DNA from: Trichoderma breve
Lineage: Eukaryota > Ascomycota > Sordariomycetes > Hypocreales > Hypocreaceae
DNA length: 64,000 nucleotides
Assembly: GCF_028502605.1 (NCBI RefSeq)
Contig: NC_079234.1
Coordinates: forward strand, 3,038,001-3,102,000
Direction: 5' to 3'
Shown here: in pieces, positions 49,188 to 61,458 of the stretch
Layout of the letters: each line of letters begins with the position of its first letter
Position numbering within the stretch: the first letter of the stretch is position 1
Translations under genes and position numbers: made by a program
The notes under the pieces: model-generated
Seen by the model: the letters and a program-made list of their open reading frames with translations, nothing else
The model's database searches: none
Told to the model about the DNA's origin: nothing

Positions 49188-50836
49188 ATGGCCTCCTCAA
49201 AAGTATGACCTGATGCCGTCGTCTGGGAGTTGCCGATGTGGCTTGTTCCTGCGCTCGTGAGGCTCCGGTTCTTTTTGCTGATATCTTTGTCCACCCGCAG
49301 GAGATGCAGCCTTCTACGAGGCCATTGACGCACCAGCGTTCTCCCTTGTCGAGCTCCGCATCCTCGGCCCTGACCGGCCGTCAATCCCACGCCCGAACCA
49401 ACTCGCACTCGCATTCCCTCCTCGCCGGTGCCCTCAATCCCACACACCGAATCACTCGCCGAAAGTCCGTCACCACTCCCGGCGCCAACGTCGCTGCTCT
49501 CGCGGCCGCCATTCGAGAGAGCGAGCAGAGCGGTGCCATTCCGATTGCAAGCGGGGGAAGGCGGAACACAAACACCATGTCCAAGCAGTCCGCCGTCCGG
49601 GCCGGCCTCATGGACGGCCTGCCCTCACCACCCGCCAGCCTGCCCAACAAGTCGCTGCTGGAGGCCAAGCGAGAAGTCCAGGACAGCGCCATCGACGACG
49701 ATTCGAACGAGCTTTCGGCCGACGAGGCGGCGGCCCACCTCGACCAGGCCCGTATAAGGCGAGCCAGCGACGGACAGCCTCTGACCAAGGATGGCAAGAA
49801 GAGCAGCCGAGTAGAGGTCCGCTGCGAAACGTGCGGCAAGGGCTACAAGCACAGCAGCTGTCTGACGAAGCATCTGTTGGTCTCCCTCCCCTCTTGTACC
49901 TGTGATGTCTGCACTTGCCTAGGTTTGGCTGCATGCCTCATCCTACCATCGGTCCTCGGCTTTCCCCCCTCTCCCTCCCCTCCCTCTTTCACTCTTTACA
50001 CTGGCAAAACATGCGTGATTTGAGTTTCATTTGTTGACTCGTTGGGTACTAGATGGGAGCACACTCCTGAGTGGTCCTACACCTCCAAGCTGCTCATCTC
50101 CAAGCACCAGCAAGTGCAGCTGCTTGAGGCGGCGTCTGTCCTGGTGGCCATGAACGGCAACCCCAAGGAGAGATCTGTCACCCCTCCGGATTCTGCCAGA
50201 GACTTTGCGAGCGAGCCAGAAACGGCTTCGTCGCCCACCGCCTCTGGTTACTCGGAGCAAGCAGATGGTCAGAGTTCCGCTGACACTACCCCGCCCCCGA
50301 TTACCGAGGAGGGACATGCATTTGATACCTCTGCATACCGCGACAAGCGTTACAGCATGGGCAGCGTATTTTCTCGAAGCTTTCAATCCCCGCAGCCGTC
50401 GAACCCTCTCCTCTTTGGTAGCATTCCCAACGCGCACGGTTTCGATCATGGCCGCAGCGGTAGCATTGACGTGCGGCCATCATCCTCCGGGATCAACGCC
50501 AACGCTGAGGACGATCACGACCTGGCTGCGGCTGTCGAGTTGTTGAGCTGCAGCTTTGGAAGCAACAGTGGCTCACGACCCGCTGTAACACATGTTGAGG
50601 ACGCACCGCCTGTACCACCCGTCCCAGCTCAATTCCTAGATCAAGCCGCATCCTTTGTCAGCGCTGGCTTCATCAACAGCTACCCCAGCAGGCAACCCGA
50701 AAGCTTCACCCGCGGCGAGATGCGTCGCGGAAGTGAAGATGTCAAGATGGAGGATAGCGAAGACGATTTCGATATGCGATCCCGCGCTCGCAGTGACGAA
50801 GATGACGACGGAGTTTTTGGTCGTATGGAGGAGTAA
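49188..50836 (+). CDS. Single C2H2 zinc-finger regulator
   Basis: Three exons: 49188-49202 (MASSK only), 49301-49875, 50053-50836; 457 residues. One C2H2 finger is present: Cys180, Cys183, His196, His200 in VRCETCGKGYKHSSCLTKHL followed by WEHTPEWSYTSKLLISKHQQ. The 177-bp second intron splits the finger, in codon Leu197 between the two His ligands. The conserved block continues through VQLLEAASVLVAMN. The rest is Ser/Pro/Asp-rich: residues 5-100 have PTHRITRRKSVTTPG-type phosphorylation-prone segments, and the C-terminus is acidic (MEDSEDDFDMRSRARSDEDD). Proteins with this finger and WEHTPEW extension are widespread in filamentous fungi, but I do not know a function. Nuclear DNA or RNA binding is inferred. 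7.6 kb without genes lie upstream. Confidence 0.9.
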
Positions 50837-51845
50837 ACTTTATTGGGTATGGAACGGAGCAACTTCTCTTGGGAACTCGAATCGTAACGCTATTCTTTCT
50901 TGTTTTTTTTTTTTTTTTATAATGTGGCCCCTGGAGTCGGATTGCTCTGGAATGAATTATGGATATCACCAACTGGGAAGGGAAATCGGCGCGGTGTCTC
51001 TTTTGTACAACGATATACTCGAAGCAACTGTATTAGTGGTGGTTCTGCTCCGCTGTCGAATCTTCAGCACCGAAGAGTGGAGGGCCCGTCTGGACTGATC
51101 ATGGTCTGAGACGAGATTGCTTCTCCACGAGGTTAAAGTGAGGGTTCGACGAGGCGTCGAGCGTACGCCCGAATAAATTCTGAATAAATAAAGCATTGAT
51201 CTTTGAAAGAAAGAAAAAAACAAGACATTTCACACCATCACCAGAAGCCCATGCCATGATACAGGAAGCACACGTGCACAGTGATAATGATAATGGTTAT
51301 GCATTTTTGAAGACTGCCAACTGATGAATCAAATCTAGCCCACAAACACGAGCGAATTGGTGACTGTAACGCAATGAGTCTAGCAGTGGCCACGGCAAGA
51401 ATGGATATCCTCGATTTTCATGGTGAAGAGATTGAGATGTGGAAAAGAAAAGAGAAAAATTTGGTGCAGACCCTAGAGAGAAAGAAATTGAGCTTTAGCT
51501 GGAGATTGAGCTCCATCGAGAAAGAGCGGGGACCTGGCCAGGCGTTGTTTCCCCAGCGACCTAAACGTCACGTTGCTCCACAGCTATCCGGCGCGGGCAA
51601 GCTTCCGAGCGGGAATCAAACCCTCAACAAACACAATCGATTTAATCAATCTTGCATTGGACACGAAAAAGCTCGTGATAGCCTCAGATTGCAGCTGCGA
51701 CAATTGGACTCGGCTGCTTACTCATCCAGTCGTGTCGACCTCGTGGGAGACGCGCATTTCGGGACACGCACGTCCGACGATCACCACTGCGACTTGGTTC
51801 GCTTGAGCACCAGCTCAAAACAAAACACACACAAGAAAAGCCACG
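50837..51845. other. Intergenic spacer
   Basis: 1.0 kb between tandem plus-strand genes. The beginning is T-rich 3' sequence (poly-T at 50903-50919). An open frame at 51374-51994 overlaps the next gene in another frame and was not accepted. Confidence 0.5.
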
Positions 51846-53117
51846 ATGCCGACATTGCGGCGAGCGCAGAGAAGCGAGGCTGCGCGGGGGGTTACGGATG
51901 TGGATGCGGATGTCGTGGAGAAGGTAGCGACGCCAGACCGGTCAAGGGACAAGGCTGTCGACAAGACAACGCCCAAGCGCCGCGATGGCGGTGATGTTTC
52001 CAGCGCCAGCACTCCCGCAAAGGATGGAGGGGCTCCAGATTCAGTAGAAGCAGCGCCCTCAGCCAGGATCCCCACGCTGGTGCAGTTTCCGCTCGTGGCG
52101 GCCATCAGCTTCGCTACGGCGAGTCTTGGATACAGCGTGGTGGCCGAGCTGACCAAGGGGGAGCTGGCAAGTGTGAGCCGGAGCCAGGAGACGCAACAGG
52201 ACATCGGCATCCTTGCCGGGTGGAGGATGTGAGTGGCTTTTCGCGACGAGAATTGGAGTTTTCGGGATCTTTGCTAACGAGACGGCGTAGATTTGAGCTG
52301 GCGCTGAGCTGGTTCAGCGGGCTGGATGGGCTGGATGTCGCCATGATGGATTTCTTGTCCCACGGACCGGCGGTATGTACACGAAAAAGCTTTTTCCTCC
52401 TCTGCTGCCACGCTGTGCAGACGTGTGGCGGATGAAGCTGACTTTTGCAATTTCTAGATGTATCTCTTGTTCGCCTTTTACAACCTCAGCCCGAGAACGG
52501 CGATTGCTGCCCTCGCCGTTGACGTCGTGTCTGCATCGGTTCCCTTTTCTCTCCTACGGCCCTTTTCGGCCGTCCACAAGCCATCTTCGAAGCTGCCCAA
52601 CCGCGAGCTCATTGGCCTGCCTCTCCAGCTGCTCACCGCGGCCTTGTCGACGAGCATATACACCGTTGTTCTGGTTACGTCGCTGCGATATTTGCTGCCT
52701 CAGATCTTTGTCCTCCACTTCAATGGCCTTCCCAACCTCGAGCCGGCGTACGCGGCATCTTACGCCACTGTGCTGCCTGTGACGCTGCTGTTTGGCGCCG
52801 CCGCCAGCACCTTCATCTTCCCGCCGTTTGCAACCACGGGCAAGACAAAGGAAGACGAGCGCGTCACCAACTTCAACCCTGTCGAGGCCAGCCTGGGAGA
52901 GACTATGTGGTGGAACTTTTTGGGCTATACCACCAAGGCCAAGGTGGCCATTGGCCGCACCGCAGTGACTCTGCTGGTCACGGGCGTCAACACGTATCTC
53001 GCCTGCGCCATGACTATCCCTGGTGTTGAGCCTACCGGGGCTGCGGCATACGCAGCTGTGTGGGTGTTTGCAGCTCTATGCACGGGCCTAGGGCTGGGAC
53101 TCGTGGGACGCGACTGA
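51846..53117 (+). CDS. Uncharacterised polytopic membrane protein
   Basis: Three exons: 51846-52228, 52291-52372, 52458-53117; 374 residues. The N-terminal 75 residues are charged and probably disordered (KTTPKRRDGGDVSSAS). Hydrophobic segments follow: FPLVAAISFATASLGYSVVA, a segment around AMYLLFAFYNLSP, LLTAALSTSIYTVVLVTSLR, YATVLPVTLLFGAAASTFIF, and two near the C-terminus (AVTLLVTGVNTYLACAM, AAVWVFAALCTGLGLGLVG). It is thus an integral membrane protein with about six helices. I do not recognise a named family. All junctions are in frame with GT...AG ends. The sequence between helices is loop-like with FNPVEASLGETMWWNFLGYT. Function unknown. Confidence 0.82.
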
Positions 53118-55886
53118 ACTGTGTGATGACGACGGCGCCATGTATGAGGTTTCGGGAGGGCATATTGGACGTGACTGGAGACAGGCAGCAATGCCCACGT
53201 CTTTTGCTTTTTGCTTTTTGCTTATCTTTGTTTATTTAAAACGTGTATTCTAGTGCCTCATTTCGGATCTCTGAATGGGTCGGGAGGGTTCTGTTTTTGG
53301 CCATTTTGCTTTCTTTCTTTTTCCTTTCTCTCTCTGGAGGTAGGGAATAGATGAAGCTCACTACTGGCTTGGCTACATGTATTTTCTTTTTGTTGTTTTC
53401 TGTTTCTTTTTGCTTTTTTTGTGTATGGTTCAGGGTAGTTGGTGGTGTATACGGAATGCATGGGCTTAGCATAAGAAAAAAAATCCTCACAGGCAGCTAC
53501 TTTCTTTTTTGGTACGGGACAAGTGAGCCTGGGATGGCGGAGAGTGACGAAACCCCGAGAAAAAAAAAACAAAAGAAAATAATTTCAATGAGAGTCAATC
53601 TTGCCCTTATTTGATCATACTGTGCGATGGAATCATTCAGCTCATCATAAATGGACATGGATGACTGAAACCTCTACGGTGAGTGACGCTATTTTATATG
53701 GCACGTGCGTTTATATGAGCACGAGTTTGACATGTATACGAACTTACGAAGCACTCACTCTTTGTTCTCGTTTGCTTCATCTGGAAGCCTTGTCTTGTGG
53801 GTGGGATGGCAAACTAACGCCATTTAGAGTATGATGTTTCGAGGTTGTATGTCAAGTACCTTCAGCCCGGAATCGAGATGCCTAACACGAGGCAGCGGAG
53901 CCTCTTGAAGCTCTCGGTTATCACAACTCAATCTGCCCGGGCTACGGGTCACGCAGAGCGCAGAAGGTAGCCCAGAAACGGTAAATGATGAATATTATTG
54001 AGGCTGCTGCAGCTTTCATGACTAGGAGGGGGGCAAGATTCCGAGAAGAGAAAAGAAACAAAGAAAGAGGGTGTGAGAGTGACTGGTCATTCAAGGCAAT
54101 GATTCGAAATCACACAATCAGTACCGCAAAATGCCAAACTCCGCCTACACCTGCCATGCAGATGCAAATGCAATGCAATCAATACGATGAAAGAGGGAAA
54201 ACGGCCCCCAAGCAGGGCTCACTGGGGCGCTTCTATATTGGGCTCAGAGCTGAAAAAACTAGGACGGATGCAGGCTTGCATGGGGGATGTTGCATGGGAA
54301 GGTGGAGGGAGGGCCTGTGCTTTTTTTCCCATGGCATGGCTTCGTGCATATGCCGGAACACGTGCGAAAAGGCAAAACCCGACAAGCAGGTTCTTGATTA
54401 AACGGGCTGGCTGGATTGCTGAACCCGGGAACAGCAAGGGCTTCTATGTATAATAACGCCTGGCAACAATTAACGAGACGAAGGCAGGGGGAGAACCTGA
54501 ACTTCGGGTCTTTTTTGGGGCCCCTTGTGAGTTTGCCATGCTCTGTGTAGCAGCCGCTAGTAGTTTTCGAGGGTTAGCATCTCGATGAGAGACACCGGTC
54601 TTGTGCCTCTTTTTCTTTTTGGGGAGCTTGGCGAGATTTGTTCGGGTCATTGCTAAGCATTATAGCTTGATTTGTCCGTTTGCTTGTTTATTTGCTTGTT
54701 TTATTTTTACCCTCGGTATCTGACAAAGGGGGCCCGCAGCACCAAGTGGTTCTCTCTCTCTTTTTTGGTGCTGCTTGTAAGAGAGGGGGGGATTTCACCA
54801 ACAACTAGAACCTACTGAGGGGTTTTAAATCGGTGTTAGTTCAAGATGGGGGGAAAAAGGACAATGACAGAAAAAAAAAAGTACCGAGAGAAGAGAGGAG
54901 AGAAACATTACGCCGTATACCCGTAAGAAATCCCCGGCTCCATAAAAACAAAAAATAAAAAAGCCAGGTGAGGCTTCTTGGGTCCAAGGGTTTAGACAAC
55001 CGGGATGCCACGTTTTGAAGCTGGGCGGTTTTTCCCATCTCCGCAGCACTTACACCAAAAGCAGAAAGCAGAGCAGCAGGCTTTGATTCCTTCGTTTCTT
55101 CTCCACCGTCGTTCCGGCTCCTCTTCTGCCTTGGCCACCCCCTCGTGCGGAGTGAGGATTTCCAATAATTGCTCTGCCGTGTCAACCGCCCCGTCCGGGC
55201 CAATATTATCAATATTACCACGCTGCCTGTCGTCGAGAAAGCCGAAACGGGGGGTGGGCAGAGCCGGTCAGTCGTCCAGTCACACAGCCTACCGCATCTG
55301 GCCTTCTTTGTTCATGACAAGGGAGACGTAAGGCGGAGAGATAGGACGAGACGAGACACCGGCGAGGGCAAACAAGGCAGGAATCGTCACTCGGCCGGTT
55401 CAGCTCTTTGTCGGGGAAACGGTGAGCTGAACAGAACATGACTGTTGCTGGCAGGGGTGCAATCAGGCGACGGCGGAGACTCATCACCAACTCGTCTTGC
55501 ATCTGCATCTTCTGACTGACCCTTTCCCACGGAGCTGATTCCGGGGTGTTTTCCTTTTTTTCTTTGTTCCCCTTCCTCCTCTTGTTACGGCGGCACCTTG
55601 CCCTGGAGAGTACGGGAGAAGCCCTTGGCCACCCCCAAGACTCGTTACACGCTATTTGACTTATGTGTATAAGATGCCCCCTCGCTCTGGCCTTTTTGGA
55701 AAATGTCAAAGACGCTCATCATTGACAGGTTCTCTCGGCTATCGCCAGACAAGGGGTGTGAGCGCTAATAAGCCGATACCCTAACGTTAAAGACTTAGGT
55801 AGTATTCTTCCCGTTGAATACGTCTGGGGCTTTCCATTACCGAATTGGACAAACGCCAGCGCTCTCTTCCATTCCTTCCTTCGGCC
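53118..55886. other. Gene-free spacer
   Basis: 2.8 kb between tandem plus-strand genes. The left part has repeats of TTTTTGC (53203-53224) and long T and A runs. Open frames up to 164 codons on the minus strand (55215-55709) are basic, lack motifs and were not accepted. Confidence 0.5.
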
Positions 55887-56620
55887 ATGTCAGAGCACTA
55901 TGCTTCTGGATCGACGTCAGGATATGCGGCGCCGAGAAATGTCAAGAAGTCCAAGAGTATCAAGAGTGAAGAGGAGATCAATATCCAAGGCCCGCTTGAG
56001 GTAGCTGGCTCCGTGCAATCCGGCCGTGGCATCAACTTCCAGGGCTGTATCTCCGTCAGAGGTCCCATCGATGCCTATGGCAACATTACCACAAATGGGG
56101 AGATGAGTTGCCAGTAAGTTGACCATTTCATCAAAAGGGGTTAATAGAGAAGAGGGCGGTCAAGATCGGGAAAATGCTGACTCGTGCTCTTTGGAAAAAG
56201 GGGACAGATCAAAGCATACGGCAACATCTTGATCAACGGCTATCTAGCCTCGAGGTGAGTCGCCGTAAAACGCCGTCACACATCCCCACTGTTGCTAATG
56301 CAAGTTCAAAATAGCGACAAGATCATCGGATATGGAAAGCTGAGAGTAGAAGGTACCCTTGAGGGGGTAGACCTCGAGGTTTGGGGGAACTTGATCATCA
56401 TTGGCTTCCTGTAAGATTGCATCCCCATGCGCCAACAAGGCTGTTGCTGCCACGGAGACACTCTGGCTGACCTGACAATCACAATAGGAAATGTAGACGC
56501 CTGGTTCTATATGGTTCATTAACCCTCATTGGACCAGATTCCACCTATCTCGTTGAGGAATCGGAAGAAATTGCGGGGGCTAAGCTGATGCGGGACACGG
56601 AGGCAGATTGGGATTTGTGA
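55887..56620 (+). CDS. Bactofilin-like beta-repeat protein
   Basis: Four exons: 55887-56113, 56201-56254, 56315-56410, 56488-56620; 169 residues. After a Lys/Ser-rich N-terminal tail (NVKKSKSIKSEEE), residues 30-140 consist of short repeats with Gly and alternating hydrophobics: INIQGPLEVAGSVQSGRGIN, FQGCISVRGPIDAYGNITTN, IKAYGNILINGYLASS, IIGYGKLRVEGTLEGVDLEV, WGNLIIIGFL and LVLYGSLTLIG. This is the pattern of a small right-handed beta-helix as in bactofilins (DUF583), polymer-forming scaffold proteins best known in bacteria. Homology beyond the repeat pattern is inference. The C-terminus is acidic. The second intron-exon junction (acceptor at 56200) has a weak pyrimidine tract but is the one that keeps frame and repeat phase. 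Confidence 0.8.
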
Positions 56621-57507
56621 GCCAACGGAAATACCCTAGAGAATGCTTGTGCTTGAGGCATGTATTCTGTCATGATGAAACGATAGAGAGCTTTTGAACC
56701 CACTGGGGAACAAGCATGGTATGAATTGCGATATAGACGTGGTGTTTTCCTTTGTGTATACGGAGTAGGCAGGGAACGTTTGGTTGCCGGGTTAGGTACC
56801 CCTGAGAAATGGAGTAATATAGATTAAGAAATGAGATCAATGAAATAAGGGTAATCTCACAAACTAGGATCTCATCAAGATTGCCGTGTCAGCAACTAAT
56901 AATATTACCGCCTTTGGCTGCCTATGCAAGGTTCATGTTTGCTGCATAGGTAGGTATATCGTATAAATGGCTGTGGGGAGGATTGGTAGACCAAGCCACT
57001 GAAACGGTTTTCAGTTTGGTGTATGTGGAAGAAAAAAAAGAGGCGGAACTGCGCAGTCAAATTTAACGGTCGTAACATGATTGTAACACCAGCACAACGT
57101 CGCAAATATCCCAACGAGACATTTTTCTGTGCTTTTGTGTGATGTTGCTTCAGCTGAACCAAATTGTCCGGAGCTGAAAAGCCCAAGTCTCGTCCGATTT
57201 ACAGCAGCCGTGATGACTCAGCCTGGGGTGCGGTTGCACCAGACACTTTACGGCGCACGGTCCTCTTGCCCTCCCTGACGGACCGGGTTTTAGTTCCCCA
57301 AAGGAAGCTAGCCATCGCAACGCGGTTGTCGAAGTCACGCCAACAAATCGACCGGATCGCGACGACATTCAGCATCTCCAAATGGACGCCGGCGAGTGCG
57401 AATATTCAATATCCGACAGCCCTTGATTTGACCAGCATCTACGGAGCAGCGGGTATCTTTAGTGCGCGGCCACGAGCCTGCAGGTGCTGTAGATTGCGCT
57501 ACACAAC
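56621..57507. other. Intergenic spacer
   Basis: 887 bp between tandem plus-strand genes. A frame open from about 57164 overlaps the ING start in another phase but begins without ATG. A TACGGAGTA motif lies at 56759-56767. Confidence 0.5.
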
Positions 57508-60146
57508 ATGGCCACCTCAACCGAGTCCGCAGACGTCCCAACCGCCATGGATCATGAGGAGGTTGTTTCTCCAAAGACAAAGACTGCCACCTTTGAGATC
57601 GCCGAGGGCCCTTCCATGGGTCCAATGAGCAGCGTTCTCACGGCACGCGCCGATCCCGATGCGCAGACGACAGTAACCGACTTCCTCGACTTCACGGAAT
57701 ACCTGCCCGCCGACATGATGCGCTCCCTCACGCTCGTGGGCCAGCTGGATCAGAGATATGCCGATGCCTCACACAAGGTCGATGACTTGACGACAGTATG
57801 GGGCCAGCTTCCAGGCTTACCGGCCCATGAGCGCCCATCGCCGGTGCAGCTGCGCGCTGACATCTCGGAGCACTTGAGGCAAGCGCTGGATTCGCGCATT
57901 TTTGCCCACGCAGAGGCAGTCAGGATGGCAGACAATGTCAACCGCCACTACAACAAGGCGACGGCGCTGCTTTCTAAGCTCAAGACAATGATGGAAAACT
58001 ACCCAACGGAAGAGCAGGCTCTTGTCGAGCCCAGGTCTCCTCAGATGACGAGGGCGAAGCTAACGGTTAGAGCTACGGGAGAAGACGGGCAGAAAGTGCG
58101 ACGGTCCCGAGTCCCACGGATCACGGTTCCCGGCGAGGTTCTCGCCCCCTACGAAATTGAATACGACACCTTTAGCGACGACAGCGATATCAGCTCTGAT
58201 GAAGAGTCCGAACCGCCAGCTACAAACCGCAGGATACAAGTTCCCACGCCTCGGATCAAACTGGTCAGCAACAAGAGCCAGAAATCTAGTGGCCGCTCTT
58301 CACGAGGGCAATATGCTACGCCTGCCCTGAGTGCTGCGGCTGCTGCAAATGCGGCTGCGCTGCTTAACCCTCCCCCTGAGAACGCCGTCATTGGTAGTCC
58401 TGATGCGCCGTGGCTGCAGTTGACCCAATATGAGCTGGCCAAACTAAGGAAACGGATGAAGAAGAATGCAACATGGACACCTAGCGAGACCATGATAGCT
58501 AGGGAACTGAAGGCCTTGTGTCGTGGGCCAGATGCTTACAGAGAGGCCAAGAAGAAGGCAGAGGAGGAGGGCCGGGTGTTTGAGGCTACGGTGCCAACGC
58601 CCATCATTGACAACGAATCCGGCACTCGACAGATGCCTGCTGGCGCCATCAGTGTCGACTCTCTGGCTGCCACCGAAGTACCGACCAGCAACCGGGGCAT
58701 GAAGCTCAACGAGGCCAAAAAGCTCAAGAGAGAGCAGCTCGCAAAGTTGGCCGCCGAAGAGGCCGAGGAATCTGCTCGTAAGATGCAGCAGGCGGCGAAA
58801 CTATTCCTGGGCAGCAGCACGACTTCCAGTATGACGCCCGAGAACGCGAAGAGTCCTGGACCGCAGCCTAAGCCGCGGACCAACTCCAGATCTAAGCGAA
58901 AGAGAGAGGCTGAAGATGAGACCAATGGCGACGCCGCAGCAGCAGCAGCAGCAGCAGCAGCGGCACCGGCAGAAGGCGGTGAAGCAGTGCCATCATCGCG
59001 GCCGCAGCTAAAGCGCACCAAGACTGAGACACCCGTCCCACCGCCAGTGCCCGGTCTGATTGCACAGGGCAGCTCGGTCTCCTCCGACAACTCTGCACAA
59101 GCTGTCACGACGTCTGGGGTAGTTAGTGCTGTTCCCCAGTCGGAGACTCCCGTCCCGATCCCCATTCCTCCACAGTCTTCCGTCACTACTAGGTCAGCAA
59201 CGTCTCCAGTGCCAGGCTCTACCATTCCAGCCAATGCGAGCAATGGCACTGTCACCGTCTCTACTCCCGTGCCTATCAAGGCTCCATTCGAAACCCCTGT
59301 CCCTCTTCCCAAGACGGAGCCGAGGATGTCTACCACACCTATCCCTCCGCCGACGATTAGAGAGCTGCCCGGGCGAGAGGCCACTAAGCGTGAAACGCGG
59401 GGAGAGGCGGCGAAGCGATCACAGCAACAGCAACAGCAGCAGCAGCTATCTGCGTCCACGTCACCTCAACTGCCACGAGGCCAATCAGCGGCGCCTGAAC
59501 CGTCATCACGCAGTGGCACACCCAGGTTAACACCTGCTCCAGAGTCGCTCCCTTCTCGCCGACCCGGCTCGCGAGGTAAGGCCGCGAGCCAGGAGCCACA
59601 GCCGTCACTGGCCGTGGATAGATCTCGCCGTGCCAGTACGGCGCGCAACACACCGGTTCCCGAAGTTAAGCAGCCGGGAAAACGTACCAAACGCCCCGCC
59701 CCCGGTGTTGTCAGTACGACTAGCAGCGGCGGTAACAGCGCCGTTGGCAAGCGGAAAGCGGCACCCAAGAGGAAGGCTCGCGCAACTAAGAGAGACAAGG
59801 GTCAAGTGACGGAGGAGATGGTGGAGGTAGACGATGAGGGCAACCCCATTGATCCTGATGAGCCACGGTATTGCCTCTGCAATAGGGTGAGCTTTGGGAC
59901 CATGATTCAGTGTGATAACGTCGATGTAAGTTTAATCATCTTGCTGGATTGGCAAACATGTCCGCGGAGAGAAACCACGGCCGCTGACAAAGCAAGCAGA
60001 ATTGCAAGCAGGAATGGTTCCATCTCGAATGTGTAGGCCTTTCGGATATCCCTGCGCGAACGACGAAGTGGTATTGCCCCGATTGTCGTAAGCTTCTCAA
60101 TATTGGTGAGAAGGGAGAGATTAGTGCGCGGGGAGTTAAGAAGTAG
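57508..60146 (+). CDS. ING-family chromatin protein with C-terminal PHD finger
   Basis: Two exons: 57508-59925 and 60000-60146; 854 residues. ING proteins are subunits of histone acetyltransferase or deacetylase complexes and read methylated histone H3 Lys4. The N-terminal ING helices lie near residues 55-170 (FLDFTEYLPADMMRSLTLVG, then QLDQRYADASHKVDDLTTVW). The PHD finger spans 789-835: Cys789, 791, 802, 808, His814, Cys817, 832, 835. Tyr788 and Trp812 occupy the aromatic-cage positions. The segment between is long and disordered, with Ser/Pro/Thr-rich repeats of TPVPIP type, an Ala run encoded by GCA repeats (58936-58961) and a Gln run (59421-59447). The size far exceeds yeast Pho23 or Yng1. 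The single intron interrupts the PHD and leaves five residues, not the usual four, between Cys802 and Cys808. Confidence 0.9.
58936..58961 (+). repeat. GCA trinucleotide repeat coding poly-Ala
   Basis: About eight GCA units in frame within the ING gene, read as alanine. On the minus strand it gives TGC, which makes a false serine/alanine-rich or cysteine-rich frame. Confidence 0.85.
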
Positions 60147-60784
60147 GCTTTCCTATTTCATGCATGTTGTGTGTTTTGATTGTCTTGTGTTAATAATGCG
60201 AAGCATGGAGTTAGGGGGCCTTGGAATACGGGTGCTGGGACGGAATATGAGGTAGGCAACTCTTCGCCGATATACTCTCTCCGAAATATCGGAGATATGG
60301 CGGCTACGTGTTTTTTTGCTTTCATAAGGCTTCAAGAAGACGGCGGGTGTTTTTTTCCTCCCGGCTTCACCAGAGATACCTATATACGATGACGGCTTGT
60401 CTGATGTTTGTTTACATCACAGTTAAATTGACGGGCCGCTGCCCGTGCCGGTGCTATGAATACATACATAATGACTAGAGCGAGAAACGAGGCGCAAACA
60501 TGAATCGCAAGTTCGATCGGCGGAACGCATCCGACGTTGAGGAACTTGCCGCTATACGGGACGGCAGCCGACCGGAGGCGGGGTTTTGATTGGAAGCCGA
60601 GTTGATGACCCATGGCTTGATTACCAACGCCCTTTTACAGACAGCCTCTAGTTTGGAGAACTACGCGAGAGAAGCGATAGTTGAAGAGCTTTTAAATCGG
60701 CACTCATTGTTTCTCTCTTTCCTGCCTCCTACATACCTGTCGCTTTCATCTTTTCTCTGTCTGGATTACCGCCCTATATACAAA
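60147..60784. other. Intergenic spacer
   Basis: 638 bp between tandem plus-strand genes. A CT-rich leader with TTTTCTCTG directly precedes the NTF2-like gene. No gene seen. Confidence 0.5.
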
Positions 60785-61458
60785 ATGGCTGGCTCTGCTG
60801 ATGCGGGTTACACTCCTCTGTATCCGGTTCCCGATGGGCTTCCCGACGCCGAGATCCGGACTTTTATCACCAACTTTTACAAAATATCCGATAAACCGGA
60901 GGCGAACGAGCAGTGGGTTGATCAATTCACCAAGGATGCGCGTGTAACTATTGGGCCTGGTAAGGCGAATGGACATGAAGGTGAGGTTTTTTTTTCTGTG
61001 TTTCTTCTTTGAGAGTGATGGAGTGAGAATGAGAGTGAGAGCTTCTTAACTCTTTCGGATGCTTTCTTATAAGTTGTCGGGTATTTACATCAAGCGAGAG
61101 CGGATGAACACTACTGCCTTGAATTGCATGAGGGCTTGATTGATTTACTCAGTGTTACCTATTTAATCATGTATTCTAATGAAGCACAATAGAGCTCCGT
61201 ACTATGCGCGAGGGAATGTGGTCCGTCGTGGCATCGCGAAAGCACACAGTCACCAAAGTGTTCCCGGGGCGGTTCAACGACAATGAAGACAGCAAGGGGG
61301 CCGAGCTGATGCTGCATGGCGACGTGGCGTACAAGACCAAGGACGGCAACTCGAGCACCGTTCCATGGGCAGGACATGCGATTCTAAAAAAGGTGCAGGT
61401 TGAGGGCGGAGAGGAGGCGTGGAAGTTGGCAGAGTACCGGGTATATCTGCTCAAGTAG
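60785..61458 (+). CDS. NTF2-like/SnoaL-fold protein
   Basis: Two exons: 60785-60980 and 61193-61458, separated by a 212-bp intron; 153 residues. The sequence fits the NTF2-like cone fold: an N-terminal helix pair (EIRTFITNFYKISDKPEANE), then QWVDQFTKDARVTIGPGKAN, then strands MREGMWSVVASRKHTVTKVF, a GxxAELMLHGDVAYKTKDGN segment and a final strand ending AWKLAEYRVYLLK. Fungal relatives include small uncharacterised proteins of the SnoaL type, whose substrates vary widely. No signal peptide or membrane segment is visible. Enzymatic function cannot be assigned. The intron joins GAAG with AGCTC in frame. Confidence 0.85.

Noticed and set aside
51374..51994. 206-codon plus-strand frame
   Set aside because: Overlaps the start of the membrane protein in another frame, has charged low-complexity sequence and no motif.
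55215..55709. 164-codon minus-strand frame
   Set aside because: Basic, motif-free translation in a spacer; no start context or conserved pattern.
57164..57628. 154-codon frame overlapping the ING start
   Set aside because: Begins with TTG, not ATG, and overlaps the well-supported ING N-terminus out of frame.
58536..59459. 307-codon minus-strand frame with poly-Cys start
   Set aside because: Complement of the CAG and GCA repeats of the ING gene; no family motif.
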